Shown piece after piece: positions 60,274 through 64,000 of a stretch of 64,000 nt of DNA. How positions within the stretch are numbered: position 1 is the stretch's first letter; every line of letters starts with the position of its first letter. The position numbers and the translations under genes were made by a program. The notes under the pieces were generated by a model. It did no database searches. It worked only from the letters and a program-made list of their open reading frames with translations, and was not told where the DNA came from. The stretch is from the NCBI RefSeq assembly GCF_002257585.1, contig NZ_CP022743.1, forward strand, positions 3,906,001-3,970,000. Direction: 5' to 3'. This DNA is from Mucilaginibacter xinganensis (GTDB taxonomy: Bacteria; Bacteroidota; Bacteroidia; Sphingobacteriales; Sphingobacteriaceae).

Positions 60274-60323
60274 GATATGCTATATTTTTAGTGATGGTTT
60301 AATCTGTTAATTAAGGTTTACTA

Positions 60324-61697
60324 TTAATTATGCAATGGAACGTCAGGAAGATCCTGGATGCGCTGCCCTAGGTAACTAATTGCCGGGTAAACTGCTACCG
60401 CTGTATTAAACAGGTCTATCAATTGCGCCTTCGGACTTGATAACAAGCCGAACGGGTAATCCTCAAATGTTGGCGCCGCTGCGTAAACCTTGCCGTCAAC
60501 AGGTGAGGTATAACTCAGCTTCATAATATCACCGCAAATTGAATTCAAAATAAAGATCATTGATTTATGAATGCCAAACATAAAAATCTCCCATTGCGTA
60601 TTACCCGATTGTACGTAACAGTCTTCGACCATTACAAACAAGTAGGTATATACAGCATTAAGTAAATCAGATACCGGTGAAATATTAGCGGGATAGTGAC
60701 TGGTCAACGGGTTCTCGGCCACGTTAACAACAAAATACTCGTTTATATCATTGATGCCGATATCAAGCGCCGCAAACTTGCTATTTAAGCTTTTATAGGT
60801 GCAATAAATTTGCACAAACTTCTCAAAATGCGACATTTCCTTTTTCGACGGATCATCAAAATCGCCTGGCACCACAGCACTGCAATCAACAGAACCGTCA
60901 GGATTTAATCCTTTTGCTTTAGCTCCTTCACCTTGCTCAACAATACATTTTATTGCTTTCGAGGCTGAAGCTTTGTCACGGATATAAACCAGGTCGCCGC
61001 TGTCATCCTGGTTAGTAAAGTGAGGTTTATGTTCCTTGTCGTAATAAATTGTATCTATATTATTTTGGTTATAATAGCCTTTTCCTTCTACCAGCTGCGG
61101 CAAAAATGTTCTGAATTGAAGGTCGTTATCTTCAACACAGGCCAATATCATATCATAAAACTCTCCGATGGTGCGGTATTGTATCACCTGGAGCAGTTTT
61201 GGATCAGGCAGCGGATCAGGACTCTCAATTTTCAGGAAAGTCATCAACTGATCCTGTGAAAGCTTTGCTCTGTTAATATCAAATGCGGGAATATGACCCG
61301 GCAAACAAGCCGGCCATTTTGAAGGAGATTTACCCGCCAGTTCCGGTAAGCCGGCGAGTGCTTGTTTAAGGTTTGACGACAGCGCCATGTGCAGCATCTC
61401 CTCTATAGCTACACTCATAATCAGCGCTCCGGCTTTGTTAGAGAACACCATGATCGCGGCCGACAAATCTAAGGCTATTGCACTTGCTTCTTTAACAGTT
61501 TTTCCTTTCGCCACCAACTTTTGTACCAGCGATCCGCTTATAGTATCCTGATCCGGCGAGCGGTTTATAGAATAATAAGTATATAGGTAAACGGGGATTG
61601 TTGCAATTTCTATCTCAATAGCTTGTTGAATAGCCTCGCCAATATTTTCGGGAGTTACTTTGTCTCCATCTTTGGAGAAAAATTTAGTTTGTGACAT
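60324..61697 (-). CDS. Ferritin-like domain protein (iminophenyl-pyruvate dimer synthase-like)
   Basis: A 457-residue protein whose N-terminal helical part resembles the ferritin-like domain seen in VioB/RebD-type proteins. Candidate diiron ligands are Glu28/Glu30 (AIEIEIATIPVYLY) and the EExxH motif Glu99-Glu100-His103 (IEEMLHM). The C-terminal half is uncharacterised. It is the first gene of the MNIO operon. Seen: the motif and linkage. Inferred: it may oxidise, or supply iron or an oxidised intermediate to, the RiPP pathway. It could also be an independent metalloenzyme. Confidence 0.75.
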   Translation of the reverse strand: MSQTKFFSKDGDKVTPENIGEAIQQAIEIEIATIPVYLYTYYSINRSPDQDTISGSLVQKLVAKGKTVKEASAIALDLSAAIMVFSNKAGALIMSVAIEEMLHMALSSNLKQALAGLPELAGKSPSKWPACLPGHIPAFDINRAKLSQDQLMTFLKIESPDPLPDPKLLQVIQYRTIGEFYDMILACVEDNDLQFRTFLPQLVEGKGYYNQNNIDTIYYDKEHKPHFTNQDDSGDLVYIRDKASASKAIKCIVEQGEGAKAKGLNPDGSVDCSAVVPGDFDDPSKKEMSHFEKFVQIYCTYKSLNSKFAALDIGINDINEYFVVNVAENPLTSHYPANISPVSDLLNAVYTYLFVMVEDCYVQSGNTQWEIFMFGIHKSMIFILNSICGDIMKLSYTSPVDGKVYAAAPTFEDYPFGLLSSPKAQLIDLFNTAVAVYPAISYLGQRIQDLPDVPLHN

Positions 61698-61708
61698 TGT
61701 TTTAGGTT

Positions 61709-61729
61709 TATGCTTTAAAAGTAAGCATA
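61709..61729 (-). promoter_or_regulatory. Inverted repeat 12 bases upstream of the MNIO operon start
   Basis: TATGCTT (61709-61715) and AAGCATA (61723-61729) are perfect inverted repeats with a 7-base spacer. It could be an operator or a stem that affects ribosome access in the minus-strand mRNA. Confidence 0.5.
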
Positions 61730-61981
61730 TTTATTAATTAAAAAAACTAAATTACTCCTTAAAAAATGCTATTTGATGGATAATCAGTTAGCATTTAACC
61801 CACGCCTTGCATGTACCCCTGTAAATACAGCACGGTATCAATTACTGTGCTCACGCACCTTATATCCCCTTTCTATTGTCGCTTTTTTGCACGGTGAATC
61901 ACCGCATCATAATTTCGCATTAGACTTTTAAGACAATTTTATAAATTTGCCACTAGATAAATTATTAATAACAACCTGCCT

Positions 61982-62875
61982 ATGAAACATTTTCTTCTTA
62001 TTTCCGCATTTTTATTTACTTGCCTTACAGGCTATTCGCAAACGACACCGCCCAAAGACACCACAAAATTCTGGACCATACACGGCCAAAACACATTGCT
62101 TATAAACCAAAGCTCATTTTCAAACTGGGCAGCTGGCGGGGTAAACTCAGTTGCAGCCAACATTGTGCTTGATTATGATTTTAATTATAAAAAAGGTGTA
62201 TGGAGCTGGGACAATAAGGCCATAGCCGGGTACGGCATCAGCAAGCAAAACGGAACCGGTTGGCGTAAAAATGACGACCGAATCATCTTAAACAGCCTAC
62301 TGGGCCGCCAGGCATCAAAATACTGGCTTTATACTTTTTATGCCAACTTTCAAACCCAGTTTACAAAAGGTTATAATTACGATGCTGACGGCAACAGGAC
62401 ATTGCTGTCTGCACCATTTGCGCCTGCCTATTTAACATTCGGGCCCGGCTTTGCTTATAAAAGGTCTGACAACTTCAGAATCAACCTGTCGCCGGCTGCG
62501 GGCCGTTTTACCGTAGTGCAAAAAGACTCCCTTTCTTCCATAGGGTCATATGGGGTTACCCCTGGCAAAAAGAGCCTTTTTCAATTTGGAGCCTCGCTGG
62601 ATGCTTATTACAAAGTAAACCTGTTTGAAAACATTGCTTTTGAAAACATATTGAAACTATACTCCAATTATTTGAAAAAGCCCGGAGATATCTATATGGA
62701 CTACACTGCCAATATTTTCATGAAGGTGAATAAACTGGTAACGGTAAACGCAGGCGTTGAATTGATAAATGACCCGAACGCTCAGATCCCCGTGATGAAA
62801 AATGGTGTCAACGAATACCACTCCCTTCTGCAAACCAAACAAATATTTGGTGCCGGAGTTACCTATAAATTTTAA
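61982..62875 (+). CDS. DUF3078 outer-membrane beta-barrel protein
   Basis: A 297-residue protein with a signal peptide ending at TGYSQ. Alternating strands, aromatic residues (SFSNWAAGGVNSVAANIVLDY) and the C-terminal GVTYKF suggest an outer-membrane barrel. DUF3078 is widespread in Bacteroidota, and its function is unknown. It is divergent from the MNIO operon and followed by a strong terminator. Confidence 0.92.
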   Translation: MKHFLLISAFLFTCLTGYSQTTPPKDTTKFWTIHGQNTLLINQSSFSNWAAGGVNSVAANIVLDYDFNYKKGVWSWDNKAIAGYGISKQNGTGWRKNDDRIILNSLLGRQASKYWLYTFYANFQTQFTKGYNYDADGNRTLLSAPFAPAYLTFGPGFAYKRSDNFRINLSPAAGRFTVVQKDSLSSIGSYGVTPGKKSLFQFGASLDAYYKVNLFENIAFENILKLYSNYLKKPGDIYMDYTANIFMKVNKLVTVNAGVELINDPNAQIPVMKNGVNEYHSLLQTKQIFGAGVTYKF

Positions 62876-62905
62876 AATAAAGTAAAATATTAGTCACTTT
62901 TAATG

Positions 62906-62934
62906 AAAGCAACACACCAAGTGTTGCTTTTTTA
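62906..62934 (+). terminator. Rho-independent terminator of the DUF3078 gene
   Basis: AAAGCAACAC at 62906-62915 pairs perfectly with GTGTTGCTTT at 62921-62930 around the loop ACCAA, followed by a T run. Confidence 0.93.
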
Positions 62935-63147
62935 TTTACTATCAGGATATATATTATTTCTATAGTTAAAATTATAAATCAGCATATAACCCGTTTATAA
63001 ATTTCAAAACTACCAAAAACAATTTTGCGTAGTTTTTATTATACTTCTTATTATTTGAAAATAAGGACATAATTGAATTGTAATATAAAAACTATTCTTT
63101 GGATTAATATTTGAGATGTTTTTATACAGTTATACAACTTTATATAA

Positions 63148-64000
63148 ATGACTAAAGAGAATAAAAAAAATAGAAAGATATCCTTTCACCCACAGATTAG
63201 TAAAACACCGACTGGTATTAACGGGCTGGACGAAATAACCGGCGGAGGTATCCCTACAAGTCGTCCAACGTTAATATGTGGTGAGGCAGGATGCGGAAAA
63301 ACGTTGCTGTCGCTGGAATTTATTGTGAGAGGCGCGATGGAATTTGATGAACCGGGCGTTTTCATGGCCTTTGAAGAAAAAGCGGCTGAACTTACCATGA
63401 ACGCGGGTTCCCTGGGCTTTGACCTGGAGCAGTTACAGAAAGAAAAAAAATTAAAAATAGATTACGTTCACATTGATCGCAGCGAGATCCAGGAAACCGG
63501 TGAATTTGACCTCGACGGCTTATTTATTCGTTTGGGCTACGCTATTGACAGCATAGGCGCAAAACGAGTTGTGCTGGATACCATTGAAAATCTATTTTCA
63601 AGTTTAACCAACGAAGCAATACTGCGTGCTGAATTACGCAGACTTTTCCATTGGTTAAAGGAAAAAGGGGTTACTGCAATTATTACCGGTGAGCGCGGGG
63701 ATGGACGTTCCCTTACCCGCCAGGGGCTGGAAGAATATGTTTCTGACTGCGTGATCCTGCTTGATCACAGGGTGATTAACCAAATCTCGACCCGCAGGTT
63801 ACGGATAGTGAAATACCGTGGATCAGAACACGGAACAAATGAATACCCTTTTTTAATTGACCAGGACGGTATCTCGGTCCTACCGGTTACCTCACTGAAG
63901 CTCGAAAAAGAAGTGTCAACAGAAAGGGTATCATCTGGAATCCCGGCGCTGGATAAGATGCTTGGCGGTAAAGGTTTTTTCAAAGGAGGAAGTGTACTGG
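63148..64000 (+). CDS. KaiC-like RecA-family ATPase, cut by the window end
   Basis: The ATG at 63148 opens a frame that runs past the window end (284 codons visible). It encodes a KaiC-type ATPase. The first RecA domain starts with PTGINGLDEITGGGIP, has the Walker A GEAGCGKT at residues 45-52 and the catalytic Glu pair in MAFEEKAAE. A second KaiC domain begins near the edge (SSGIPALDKMLGGKGFFKGG). In heterotrophic bacteria such proteins usually act in signalling or stress rather than in a circadian clock. KaiB and kinase partners, if present, lie outside the window. Confidence 0.92.
   Translation, partial: MTKENKKNRKISFHPQISKTPTGINGLDEITGGGIPTSRPTLICGEAGCGKTLLSLEFIVRGAMEFDEPGVFMAFEEKAAELTMNAGSLGFDLEQLQKEKKLKIDYVHIDRSEIQETGEFDLDGLFIRLGYAIDSIGAKRVVLDTIENLFSSLTNEAILRAELRRLFHWLKEKGVTAIITGERGDGRSLTRQGLEEYVSDCVILLDHRVINQISTRRLRIVKYRGSEHGTNEYPFLIDQDGISVLPVTSLKLEKEVSTERVSSGIPALDKMLGGKGFFKGGSVL

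Overview
The window looks like a chromosomal segment of a Bacteroidota bacterium of the Sphingobacteriaceae type, probably Mucilaginibacter or a close relative. The evidence is moderate to low GC, a TTG-N19-TAnnTTTG promoter, a TonB receptor with an N-terminal carboxypeptidase-like domain, many families typical of the group (GH95, GH65, GH31, GH3, DUF3078, DUF2147) and short palindromic intergenic repeats of a kind common there. The genus is an inference. There is one tRNA (Arg, anticodon TCT). I see no rRNA, CRISPR array, prophage or intact insertion sequence.

Layout. 0.1-5.4 kb: tRNA-Arg, then a central glycolysis block with two BadF/NAGK-like sugar kinase paralogs, pfkA and gapA. A divergent NUDIX-winged-helix (NrtR-like) regulator faces pfkA, with a perfect palindrome between them. 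5.6-9.3 kb: a GGCT-like protein, a secreted GH95 fucosidase and two related small membrane proteins. 9.4-22.7 kb: a minus-strand maltodextrin/glycogen cluster (two GH13 enzymes, beta-phosphoglucomutase, GH65 maltose phosphorylase, MFS sugar transporter, GH31, branching enzyme glgB). The inferred route is that maltodextrin is cut outside the cytoplasm, maltose is imported and phosphorolysed to glucose plus beta-G1P, and beta-G1P is isomerised to G6P. 22.9-25.8 kb: DUF6624, a small ORF coupled to an ArsR-type regulator and a VOC protein, and a DUF2130 nuclease-fold protein. 25.8-29.5 kb: a TonB receptor and PepSY protein, probably for iron uptake. 29.5-30.1 kb: a structured non-coding stretch with a 99-bp tandem duplication. 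30.0-39.3 kb: two tandem S15/CocE hydrolases, a class A beta-lactamase, an SdpR-SdpI-hydrolase operon and an amidase. 39.4-50.6 kb: DUF72, an arginine biosynthesis block (argE-like, argH, ywbE, DUF1345), a basic secretory protease-like protein, an MHS-type MFS transporter, hydrolases, an aldo/keto reductase, YceI and DUF2147. 50.8-57.7 kb: GH3, a ROK regulator, DUF1801, GNAT, HAD and an unusual NRAMP-related transporter. 57.7-61.7 kb: an MNIO (DUF692) RiPP-like operon. 61.9-64 kb: a DUF3078 outer-membrane protein and the start of a KaiC-like ATPase cut by the window end.

The strongest candidate for an undescribed system is the four-gene minus-strand operon at 57755-61697. It encodes a ferritin-like diiron-type protein, a 199-residue protein with 14 Cys in bufferin-like CxG/NxC motifs but no Sec signal, a DUF692 MNIO enzyme with its metal ligands intact, and a DUF2063 partner. 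Second is the glycolytic block, where an NrtR-like regulator faces an operon containing a BadF-type kinase paralog that has lost its phosphate-binding loop.
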